Position numbers and translations under genes: made by a program
DNA from: Acidobacteriaceae bacterium
GTDB taxonomy: Bacteria > Acidobacteriota > Terriglobia > Terriglobales > Acidobacteriaceae
Assembly (NCBI GenBank): GCA_028283655.1
Contig: JAPWKE010000003.1
Span: 744,001-808,000 of the forward strand
DNA length: 64,000 nt
Direction of reading: 5' to 3'
The notes under the pieces: generated by a model
Told to the model about the DNA's origin: nothing
The model's input: the letters and a program-made list of their open reading frames with translations, nothing else
Database searches by the model: none
In this document: piece after piece, positions 57,619 to 64,000 of the stretch
How the letters are laid out: every line of letters begins with the position of its first letter
Position numbering within the stretch: position 1 is the first letter of the stretch

Positions 57619-57787
57619 TCGAGAGCAGTTGCGAAGATGCAAGCGAGCCACCGCGCTCTCCCGCGCTCTCTGCGAAAGTCTTCGCGCCCTCTGCGTTCAG
57701 GCCATTGCCTTTCTCCCACCCAACTGCAACTCCACCTGACACAACGCCGTATACTTACAGAGGCGCATCAGCGCAGGAGATTTGCAG

Positions 57788-58651
57788 TTGGCACAGGCAG
57801 AAATTGGCATCATCGGCGGCAGCGGCCTCTACGGCATGGCAGGACTCACCGACGTCCACGAAGAAAAGATCAGCACCCCCTTCGGCGACCCCTCTGACCC
57901 TCTCGTCTTCGGCACCCTCGAAGGCCGCAAGGTCGTCTTCCTCGCGCGCCACGGCAAGGGCCACCGCATCCTCCCCAGCGAGCTCAACTTCCGCGCGAAC
58001 ATCTACGCGATGAAGGCCGCTGGCGTGAAGTCGATCCTCTCCATCTCGGCCGTCGGCTCGCTCAAGGAAGAGCACAAGCCCACAGACTTCGTCGTGCCCG
58101 ACCAGTTCATCGACCGTACCTTCGCGCGCAACGCCACCTTCTTCGGTGAAGGCGTCGTCGGCCACGTTGCCTTCGGCGACCCCGTCTGCCACATCGTCGT
58201 CGACACCTTCGTGAAGGCCTGCGAAGAGGTTGGCCTCGTCGTCAAGCGCGGCGGCACCTACGTCTGCATGGAAGGCCCGCAGTTCTCCACGCGCGCCGAG
58301 TCGAACCTCTATCGCTCGTGGGGCGCAGACGTCATCGGCATGACCAACCTGCAGGAAGCCAAGCTCGCTCGCGAAGCAGAAATCAGCTACGCGACGCTCG
58401 CCATGGTCACCGACTACGACTGCTGGTACGAAGGCCATGACGACGTCACCGTCGAGCAGGTCATCGCCGTCGCTCATCAGAACGCTGCGAACGCACAGAA
58501 CGTTGTGAAGGCTGCCGTCCGACTGATGCCTGCCGACCTCAGCGCCTCGCCCGCACAGACCGCAGCGAAGTTCTCCATCATGACCGACAAGAGCACCATC
58601 CCAGCAGAGACGAAGAAGAAGCTCGACGTCCTCTTCGGCAAATACTTCTAA
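57788..58651 (+). CDS. mtnP: S-methyl-5'-thioadenosine phosphorylase
   Basis: 287 residues from a TTG at 57788, eight bases after AGGAG; another TTG at 57782 is too close to the site. The phosphate loop GGSGLYGM at about 9-16, the RHGKGHRILPSELN segment near 57 and the MEGPQFSTRAES purine-nucleoside signature near 160 are all present. It phosphorolyses MTA to adenine and methylthioribose-1-phosphate in methionine salvage. A PfkB kinase follows on the same strand. Confidence 0.93.
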   Translation: MAQAEIGIIGGSGLYGMAGLTDVHEEKISTPFGDPSDPLVFGTLEGRKVVFLARHGKGHRILPSELNFRANIYAMKAAGVKSILSISAVGSLKEEHKPTDFVVPDQFIDRTFARNATFFGEGVVGHVAFGDPVCHIVVDTFVKACEEVGLVVKRGGTYVCMEGPQFSTRAESNLYRSWGADVIGMTNLQEAKLAREAEISYATLAMVTDYDCWYEGHDDVTVEQVIAVAHQNAANAQNVVKAAVRLMPADLSASPAQTAAKFSIMTDKSTIPAETKKKLDVLFGKYF

Positions 58652-58664
58652 GCAACGCGCCCAG

Positions 58665-58698
58665 TCCTTGCCTCGGCTGCTTTTCAGCGAGGCAAGGA
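58665..58698 (+). terminator. Hairpin after mtnP
   Basis: An 11-bp stem (58665-58675 with 58688-58698) with an inner 3-bp extension; the loop contains TTTT. Confidence 0.6.
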
Positions 58699-58699
58699 T

Positions 58700-58765
58700 C
58701 GGAAGGGCACGACTTCAGTCGTGCTGTAACGCTCGGCGAGAACTCGGGGCTTCAGCCCCTGAGGT
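58700..58765. repeat. Candidate palindromic intergenic element
   Basis: Two further perfect small palindromes, GCACGACT/AGTCGTGC (58707-58724) and GGGGCT/AGCCCC (58746-58759), resemble the GGGGCTTCAGCCCC-type units common in acidobacterial gaps. Single copy in this window. Confidence 0.4.
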
Positions 58766-58795
58766 ACGCCTGATCAATCTCACCTAAGGATTCGC

Positions 58796-59722
58796 ATGTC
58801 CATTCTCGTTGTAGGTTCCGTCGCGTTCGACTCACTCGAAACCCCCAGCGGTAAGCGCGAGCGCGTGCTCGGCGGCGCTGCCACTCACTTCTCGCTCGCT
58901 GCCAGCTTCTTCACCGACGTCCGCGTCGTTGGCGTCGTCGGCGAAGACTTCTCCGAAGCCAATGAGAAGGTCATGCTCGACAAGGGCATCGACACCCGCG
59001 GCATCGAGCGCGCCGAAGGCAAGAGCTTCCACTGGACCGGCTCCTACCTCACCGATCTCAACGCCGCCGACACCCTCGCGACCGACCTCAACGTCTTCGC
59101 CAGCTTCGAGCCGAAGATCCCCACCGAGTACAACGACTCCGAGTTCCTCTTCCTCGCCAACATCGACCCCGTCCTCCAGCTCGACGTGCGCAAGAAGATG
59201 CCCGGCGTCAAGATGGTCGCCGGCGACACCATGAACTACTGGATCGCCGCGCACCGCGAGAAGCTCCTGCCCGTCCTCGCTGAACTCGACGTGCTGCTCA
59301 TCAACGACGGCGAAGCCCGCCTCCTCACCGGCGAAGCGAACACCCTCCGCGCCGCTGAGAAGGTCCTCGAACTCGGCCCCAAGACCGTCATCATCAAGTT
59401 CGGCGAGTACGGCTCGGCCGCGTTCTTCTCCGAGCGCAGCTTCGGTGACGGCATCAAGCGCGCCCCGTTCCGCGTGCACACGCTGCTGCTCGACGAAGTC
59501 GTCGACCCCACCGGCGCAGGCGACAGCTTCGCAGGCGGCTTCTACGGCTACATCGCCTCGCAGGGCAAGCTCACGCCCGAGGTCTTCAAGACCGCCATGT
59601 TCTACGGCTCGGTCATGGGTTCCTTCGCGGTCGAGCGCTTCGGCACCGAGCGCCTCGAGAACACGACGAAGGCAGACATCGACGCCCGCTTCCAGCAGCT
59701 CCGCGAGCTCTCGCACCTTTAG
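58796..59722 (+). CDS. PfkB family carbohydrate/nucleoside kinase
   Basis: 308 residues. The N-terminal GGAATHFSLAASFF segment (about 22-35) and the C-terminal DPTGAGDSFAGGFYG near 237-251 with the catalytic Asp and anion hole define the PfkB fold. Substrate could be a ribose, adenosine or methylthioribose-type sugar. Location 144 bases after mtnP suggests a step in MTA or ribose salvage. This link is from gene order only. Confidence 0.9.
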   Translation: MSILVVGSVAFDSLETPSGKRERVLGGAATHFSLAASFFTDVRVVGVVGEDFSEANEKVMLDKGIDTRGIERAEGKSFHWTGSYLTDLNAADTLATDLNVFASFEPKIPTEYNDSEFLFLANIDPVLQLDVRKKMPGVKMVAGDTMNYWIAAHREKLLPVLAELDVLLINDGEARLLTGEANTLRAAEKVLELGPKTVIIKFGEYGSAAFFSERSFGDGIKRAPFRVHTLLLDEVVDPTGAGDSFAGGFYGYIASQGKLTPEVFKTAMFYGSVMGSFAVERFGTERLENTTKADIDARFQQLRELSHL

Positions 59723-59728
59723 CGCAAA

Positions 59729-59756
59729 AACGCCGGTCCTGCACAGGATCGGCGTT
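59729..59756 (+). terminator. Hairpin after the PfkB kinase
   Basis: Near-perfect 12-13-bp stem starting AACGCCG with one G-T pair, closing on a very short loop. No T-run. Confidence 0.6.
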
Positions 59757-59797
59757 GGCGTTGCCAGCACGACCATAGGAAGGGACGAACACCCACG

Positions 59798-61504
59798 ATG
59801 CCACGCCGCCAGCGCACACTCCGCCCCGGTCGCCCCTCGCCCAACGCGCAGGATCGCTTCACCTGGGACCGCGAAGCGGTCACCCCCGCCGACAAGCGGG
59901 AGGTGTACCCGTTCTTTGCGCTTGGCGTCATCCTCGGCTTTGTGGCGCTGATCGTCTGCTACCGCAAGGAGTATCTGCTCCTCTACGGCGACGCCGTGGC
60001 ACATCTCGGCATCGCACGCCGCATCGTGGACGCGCATTACCCTGGCCTCGCACAGCTTGGTGGCGTCTGGCTTCCGCTCCCGCATCTGCTCATGCTGCCG
60101 TTCATCGGCAAGATGGCGATGTGGCAGACCGGCTTTGCCGCCGTGCCCATGTCGATGGCCTCGTTTGCGCTCTCTGTCGCCGGCATCTGGCGCCTTGCCC
60201 GCCGACTGATGCGCCCGCGCTGGGCCTTCGTCGCTACGGCGTTCTACGCGCTCAACCCCAACCTGCTCTTTCTCTCCACCACCGCCATGACCGAGGCGCT
60301 CTTCCTCGCGCTCTTCATCTGGACGGTCGTCATGGCGATGGAAGCGATCGCTGCCATCCGCGCAGGGAAGACCTCGACCGCAAACGCCCGCATGATTGTG
60401 GCTGGCCTGCTCATCGTCGGTCAGGTCTTCACACGCTACGACGGCTGGATCATCGGTGCCGTCGTCTGGCTCTGCCTCGCGATCGCATGGTGGCGTTCGC
60501 CGCATCGCGCGAAGATGCAGACGGCGTTCCTCATTTTCACGCTCCTCTGCGTTGCCGGTCCGCTCGTCTGGTTCTGGTACAACGCGCACTTTGAGCATGA
60601 CTGGCTCGACTTCATGCGTGGTCCCTACTCGGCCAAGTCTATCGAGCGGAAGACCGCGCCTCCCGGCCAGCACTACCGCGGCTGGCACAACCCCGCCTGG
60701 GCGCTGCTCTTTTACACGCGCACCGCGCAGGTAGACGCCGCCGCATGGGAGACAGGCTTCGGCCTCATGCTCGCCGCAATCTACGGTCTGTGGCTCTCCG
60801 CAAAGCGTCGCACTGAGCAGGCGGTGAACCTCCGTGGCGAAATCGGCGCAGCACTCCTCTGGGTACCGCTGCCGTTCTACGTCTACTCCATCGCTTACGG
60901 CTCCGTGCCCATCTTCATCCCGCAACTCTGGCCGCACTCGTACTACAACGCACGCTACGGCATGGAGATGCTCCCGGCCCTGGCTGTCTACGCCGCTCTC
61001 GCGGGCGAGCACTTTGAGCTTTGGCTCCGCGCCCCTGGCACCACGTCTCGTGCGCTCCTGGCCCGCTTCGCGCAGCCTCTTGCGCTCGTGCTCTGCGTGG
61101 GCAACTGCATCTGGATGATGTATAAGATCCCGTCGGTGCTCAAAGAAGGCATCGTGAACGCGAGCACGCGCGTTCCCTTTGAGCGTTCGCTGGCAAACGT
61201 GCTGAACACCTTCGGCCCGGACGCTCCGGTCATGATGTCGACCTCGGCACACATCGGAGCCGTACAAACGGCAGGCCGCAAGCTCACCTCGATGGTGAGC
61301 GAAAACGACGAAGTCTCCTGGGAGAAAGCTCTCGCCGACCCCGCGCATAACGCGCAGTTTGTCATCGCGCTGAAGGGTGACCCGGTAGATGCTGCAGTTG
61401 CTGCGCATCCCGAAGGCCTGAAGGAGCTGGAAGTGCTTTGCTCCACCGGGCAGCCCTGCGCCAAGGTCTACCAGAGCGAGCTCTACACCTCGCCCACGAA
61501 GTAA
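59798..61504 (+). CDS. Polytopic GT-C/ArnT-like membrane glycosyltransferase candidate
   Basis: 568 residues with a basic N-terminal tail and about nine to ten hydrophobic segments. The first lumenal loop after helix 1 contains LLYGDAVAHLGIARRI (about residues 66-81), with the Asp-containing position typical of GT39/GT83 and related enzymes. The C-terminal 110 residues are soluble and periplasmic. Such proteins use polyprenyl-linked sugars to modify proteins or lipids. No clear family name is possible by eye, so the activity is tentative. Confidence 0.75.
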   Translation: MPRRQRTLRPGRPSPNAQDRFTWDREAVTPADKREVYPFFALGVILGFVALIVCYRKEYLLLYGDAVAHLGIARRIVDAHYPGLAQLGGVWLPLPHLLMLPFIGKMAMWQTGFAAVPMSMASFALSVAGIWRLARRLMRPRWAFVATAFYALNPNLLFLSTTAMTEALFLALFIWTVVMAMEAIAAIRAGKTSTANARMIVAGLLIVGQVFTRYDGWIIGAVVWLCLAIAWWRSPHRAKMQTAFLIFTLLCVAGPLVWFWYNAHFEHDWLDFMRGPYSAKSIERKTAPPGQHYRGWHNPAWALLFYTRTAQVDAAAWETGFGLMLAAIYGLWLSAKRRTEQAVNLRGEIGAALLWVPLPFYVYSIAYGSVPIFIPQLWPHSYYNARYGMEMLPALAVYAALAGEHFELWLRAPGTTSRALLARFAQPLALVLCVGNCIWMMYKIPSVLKEGIVNASTRVPFERSLANVLNTFGPDAPVMMSTSAHIGAVQTAGRKLTSMVSENDEVSWEKALADPAHNAQFVIALKGDPVDAAVAAHPEGLKELEVLCSTGQPCAKVYQSELYTSPTK

Positions 61505-61582
61505 CCGGAGCAGGAAAACCGCCGCAACAGACAGCCACCCGAAGCCCCAACGCACACCTCCCGGTAGTATCCTCAACCGAGG

Positions 61583-62356
61583 ATGCAGGCCGAGACAATC
61601 CAGATTCCGGAAGCGCAACACATACTGTTGGCGGGCGAAACCGCTCGTCGCCTGCTGCTCGCCTGTGCGCTGGGCGGAGCTATCGGCGTCGAGCGCGAAC
61701 TACGCCGCAAGATGTCCGGCCTGCGCACGAACCTGCTGATCTGCATGGCCTCGGCGCTCTTCACCATCACCAGCCAGGTGCTCGCTGGCACGATGACGTC
61801 TGACAAGAGCCGCATCGCCTCCAACATCGTGCAGGGCGTCGGCTTCCTCGGCGCAGGCTTGATCCTGCACAACAAAACCCGCATCCACGGCCTCACAAGC
61901 GCAGCCACCGTCTTTGTCATCGCGGCCATCGGCATCGCCTGCGGCACCGGCATGTATGTCGAGGCCTGCATCGCAACCGTGCTTGTGTTGCTTGCGCTGC
62001 AACTGGTTGGAACGCTCGAGTACCGAATCGGCTGGCAGCGATACACCATGGTCTACGAGGTACGCGCTGAACTAGGCGAGACCCTGCCGCAAGAAGCCGT
62101 TGGCGCAGCTCGGGCCACGGCGCTGGCCGAGGCCAGCGAAGACGCAAAGCACCGGATGATTACTGCCGTACTGCGCGTGATGGACCGCGCTGGCATTCGC
62201 TTCGCGCCGGACGCCGTAGAGAACTTTGCCGGGCTTGAACGTCTGACGTTTCCCGTGCTGGCAACGCGTAAGGTGCACGAAAAGTTACTGGCCGATCTGC
62301 GCGCAAGTGACGCGACCGATCAGGTCCTGGTATTCCGAGATTTGGAGGATGAGTAA
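61583..62356 (+). CDS. MgtC/SapB family membrane protein
   Basis: 257 residues. The MgtC signature GGAIGVERELRRKMSGLRTN is at about 32-51, and QGVGFLGAGLILHNK at about 84-98 is also conserved. Four to five hydrophobic segments make up the first 140 residues. The last 110 residues form a soluble C-terminal domain. MgtC homologues affect Mg2+ homeostasis and ATP synthase. dapF begins two bases after the stop. Confidence 0.9.
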   Translation: MQAETIQIPEAQHILLAGETARRLLLACALGGAIGVERELRRKMSGLRTNLLICMASALFTITSQVLAGTMTSDKSRIASNIVQGVGFLGAGLILHNKTRIHGLTSAATVFVIAAIGIACGTGMYVEACIATVLVLLALQLVGTLEYRIGWQRYTMVYEVRAELGETLPQEAVGAARATALAEASEDAKHRMITAVLRVMDRAGIRFAPDAVENFAGLERLTFPVLATRKVHEKLLADLRASDATDQVLVFRDLEDE

Positions 62357-62358
62357 GA

Positions 62359-63171
62359 GTGAGACGTATTCCGTTTGTAAAGGCGCACGCGCGTGGCAAT
62401 GACTTCCTGGTGATCGACGAGGTGTACGCCCAGGGGCAGCACGCCGCCATGGCGCGCAAGCTTTGCTCGCGCAACACCGGCATAGGTGCCGATGGCATCG
62501 AGTTCCTTGACCGCCGTGCCGACGGCACAAACTTCCTGCGCCTCATCAACGCCGACGGCAGCGAGGCCGAGTTGAGCGGTAACGGAACGCGTTGCGTTGC
62601 TGCCTGGCTCGCCGCCAGCGAGAACATCCGCGAGATCACCTTCGGCACACACGGCGGCGACCGCCGCTGCAAGCTCATCGAGCACAAGAACTCCGAGTGG
62701 TGGATCGAGTCCGCGATGGGCGTGCCGCGCGTCATGCCGCGCACCATCGAAATCGAAGGCGTGGAAGGCCCCATCGCCGGCGCCATGGTCAACGTCGGTA
62801 ACCCGCACTTCGTCCTCTTTCCCGAGCGCGAGGACTTTGGCTCGAACGGCATGAGCTGGCAGGAACTCGGTGCAAAGATCGCCGTCGACCCACTCTTCCG
62901 CTTCGGCACTAACGTGGAGTTCGTTCGCGTTCTCGGCCCCTCGGAGATCGAGTTCCGCATCTTCGAACGCGGCTGCGGCCCGACCACAAGCTCTGGCACA
63001 GGAACCTGTGCCTCCTCGTCCGCCGCTATCACGCTGCACGACGTCGCGCGTTCCTTGACCGCTGTCGCGCAGGGCGGCCCGCAAACCGTCGTGTGGCCAG
63101 AGCCCTCTGCGGAGATGATGTTGACCGGCCCTGCCGAAATCATCTGCACCGGTGAGGTTGAGTTCGAATGA
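62359..63171 (+). CDS. dapF: Diaminopimelate epimerase
   Basis: 270 residues from a GTG with GGAGGATGAGTAAGA upstream. The two active-site Cys are present: Cys 79 in SGNGTRCVAAW and Cys 217 in SGTGTCASSSAA. It converts LL- to meso-diaminopimelate for lysine and murein synthesis in the cytoplasm. Two bases after the MgtC-type gene; overlaps ldcA by ATGA, so cell-wall genes are coupled here. Confidence 0.97.
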   Translation: MRRIPFVKAHARGNDFLVIDEVYAQGQHAAMARKLCSRNTGIGADGIEFLDRRADGTNFLRLINADGSEAELSGNGTRCVAAWLAASENIREITFGTHGGDRRCKLIEHKNSEWWIESAMGVPRVMPRTIEIEGVEGPIAGAMVNVGNPHFVLFPEREDFGSNGMSWQELGAKIAVDPLFRFGTNVEFVRVLGPSEIEFRIFERGCGPTTSSGTGTCASSSAAITLHDVARSLTAVAQGGPQTVVWPEPSAEMMLTGPAEIICTGEVEFE

Positions 63172-64000
63172 TCGCTCCGCTGCGACAGGGAAGCCGCATC
63201 GCAGTGGTCTCGCCTGCGTCTGCGGCGAACGGCGAACTGATCGACAAGGGCATGCGCGCGCTGCAGCAGTGGGGATACGAGCCCGTGCTGATGCCGCACG
63301 CAAAGGCCCGCGGACCGCTGTACTACGCGGGCAGCCTGGGCGATCGTCTGCAGGACCTGCACGCCGCGTTCTCAAGCGATGAGTACGACGCTGTCCTTTG
63401 CACGCGCGGCGGTTGGGGTTCAGCAGAACTGCTGCCGCACCTCGACCTCGACCTGATCCGTGCGAACCCCAAGGCGTTCATCGGTTACAGCGACCACACC
63501 GCGCTGCAGGCGTACCTGTGGTCTGCGCTCAAGCTGCCGACAATCTACGGCCCCATGTGCGCCGCAGACTGGGCGCTGGAGCAAGGTGCGGATGCGCCCA
63601 CCTGGCGCGCAGCCGTGGAGCGTTCCTCGACATGGCAGGTCGGCGAGGCGGATGGCATGCGTGTGCTGCGCGAAGGCCACGCCGAAGGCCGTCTTCTTGG
63701 AGGCTGCCTGGCAATCCTCGAAGCGGGATTGGGCACGCCGTATGCGTTGCATCTGGACGAGCCGACCATCCTGTTTCTGGAAGACATCAACGTCAAGCCC
63801 TACCAGTGGGACAGGATGCTCCTGCATCTGCGATACGCGGGCTTGTTGAAGAACGTGCGCGGCATCGTCTTCGGAGACATGGGCGCAAACGTCGAACCTG
63901 ACGAGCTGCCGCTGCTCGAAGGTGCATTGTTGCACGCCTTGTCAGAGTTTGAAGGGCCGATCGCAATCGGTCTGCGCAGCGGGCACGTCCGAGGAGGCAA
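63168..64000 (+). CDS. ldcA: LD-carboxypeptidase (S66), 3' end outside window
   Basis: 277 codons are visible from the ATG in the ATGA overlap with dapF; the gene runs off the right edge. The S66 landmarks are the N-terminal RIAVVSPASAANGEL, CTRGGWGSAELLPHLD near residue 80 and the nucleophile-containing segment GYSDHTALQ near 104-112, with GPMCA near 126. A downstream LFLEDINVKPYQWDRML also fits. It removes the terminal D-Ala of tetrapeptides in murein recycling; cytoplasmic. Confidence 0.93.
   Translation, partial: MIAPLRQGSRIAVVSPASAANGELIDKGMRALQQWGYEPVLMPHAKARGPLYYAGSLGDRLQDLHAAFSSDEYDAVLCTRGGWGSAELLPHLDLDLIRANPKAFIGYSDHTALQAYLWSALKLPTIYGPMCAADWALEQGADAPTWRAAVERSSTWQVGEADGMRVLREGHAEGRLLGGCLAILEAGLGTPYALHLDEPTILFLEDINVKPYQWDRMLLHLRYAGLLKNVRGIVFGDMGANVEPDELPLLEGALLHALSEFEGPIAIGLRSGHVRGG

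Noticed and set aside
58700-58765. A small RNA gene at the paired palindromes
   Set aside because: Two short hairpins without promoter evidence; more like a common intergenic repeat.
58832-61621. A 929-codon leftward frame
   Set aside because: It is antisense to the PfkB kinase and membrane protein, both of which show family signatures; no motifs are recognisable in it.

Overview
The window is high-GC, gene-dense bacterial DNA and most resembles an Acidobacteriota (Terriglobia, subdivision 1) chromosome. The main evidence is the very long TonB-dependent receptor with an N-terminal carboxypeptidase-regulatory-like domain, the DUF4438 and GntR/FCD families, and the general style of genes and intergenic hairpins. 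This assignment rests on family recognition, not on a search. No rRNA, tRNA, CRISPR array, phage or insertion sequence was seen.

Region 1 (1-33.9 kb) is one large catabolic locus. It contains a leftward operon (glycosidase-like TIM barrel, amidohydrolase, aminotransferase, Gfo/Idh oxidoreductase, unknown protein), a D-hydantoinase-type enzyme divergent from a PAL-like beta-propeller, a lysine-less half aminotransferase coupled to a complete one, and an SDR. These are followed by two tandem DUF4438 genes, an AllD/Ldh-type dehydrogenase, an M32 carboxypeptidase, a complete Dpp-type peptide ABC transporter (D-F-A-B-C) and a TonB-dependent receptor. Then come a VOC protein, an epimerase, an M14 carboxypeptidase, ureidoglycolate lyase, PuuE-type allantoinase, an AstE/AspA-type deacylase, a second VOC protein, a second SDR, a second Gfo/Idh protein and a GntR/FCD regulator. 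Seven intergenic sites built on TTGTATAACAA or TGTATAA dyads lie in front of the main transcription units of this locus, including the regulator's own gene. I infer one GntR regulon for uptake and breakdown of a peptide- or ureide-like compound.

Region 2 (34.0-41.6 kb) is a urease locus, divergent from the regulator: ureF, ureD, a fused ureAB, ureC and ureG, then an orphan peptide/nickel-type binding protein and a NiCoT nickel permease. No ureE is present, and UreG carries a C-terminal histidine-rich tail. Urease would use urea released by ureidoglycolate lyase, which links regions 1 and 2.

Region 3 (41.6-64 kb) is mostly housekeeping and accessory: a decayed sensor kinase, a third family-5 binding protein, anmK, mutS, a Gfo/Idh gene, a TolC + HlyD/EmrA efflux pair, Dps, a DedA-rhodanese fusion, TonB, an HGSNAT-like acyltransferase, a UbiD decarboxylase, MTA phosphorylase, a PfkB kinase, a membrane glycosyltransferase-like protein, MgtC, dapF and a partial ldcA. 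Functional terminator-like hairpins are frequent and well formed throughout.
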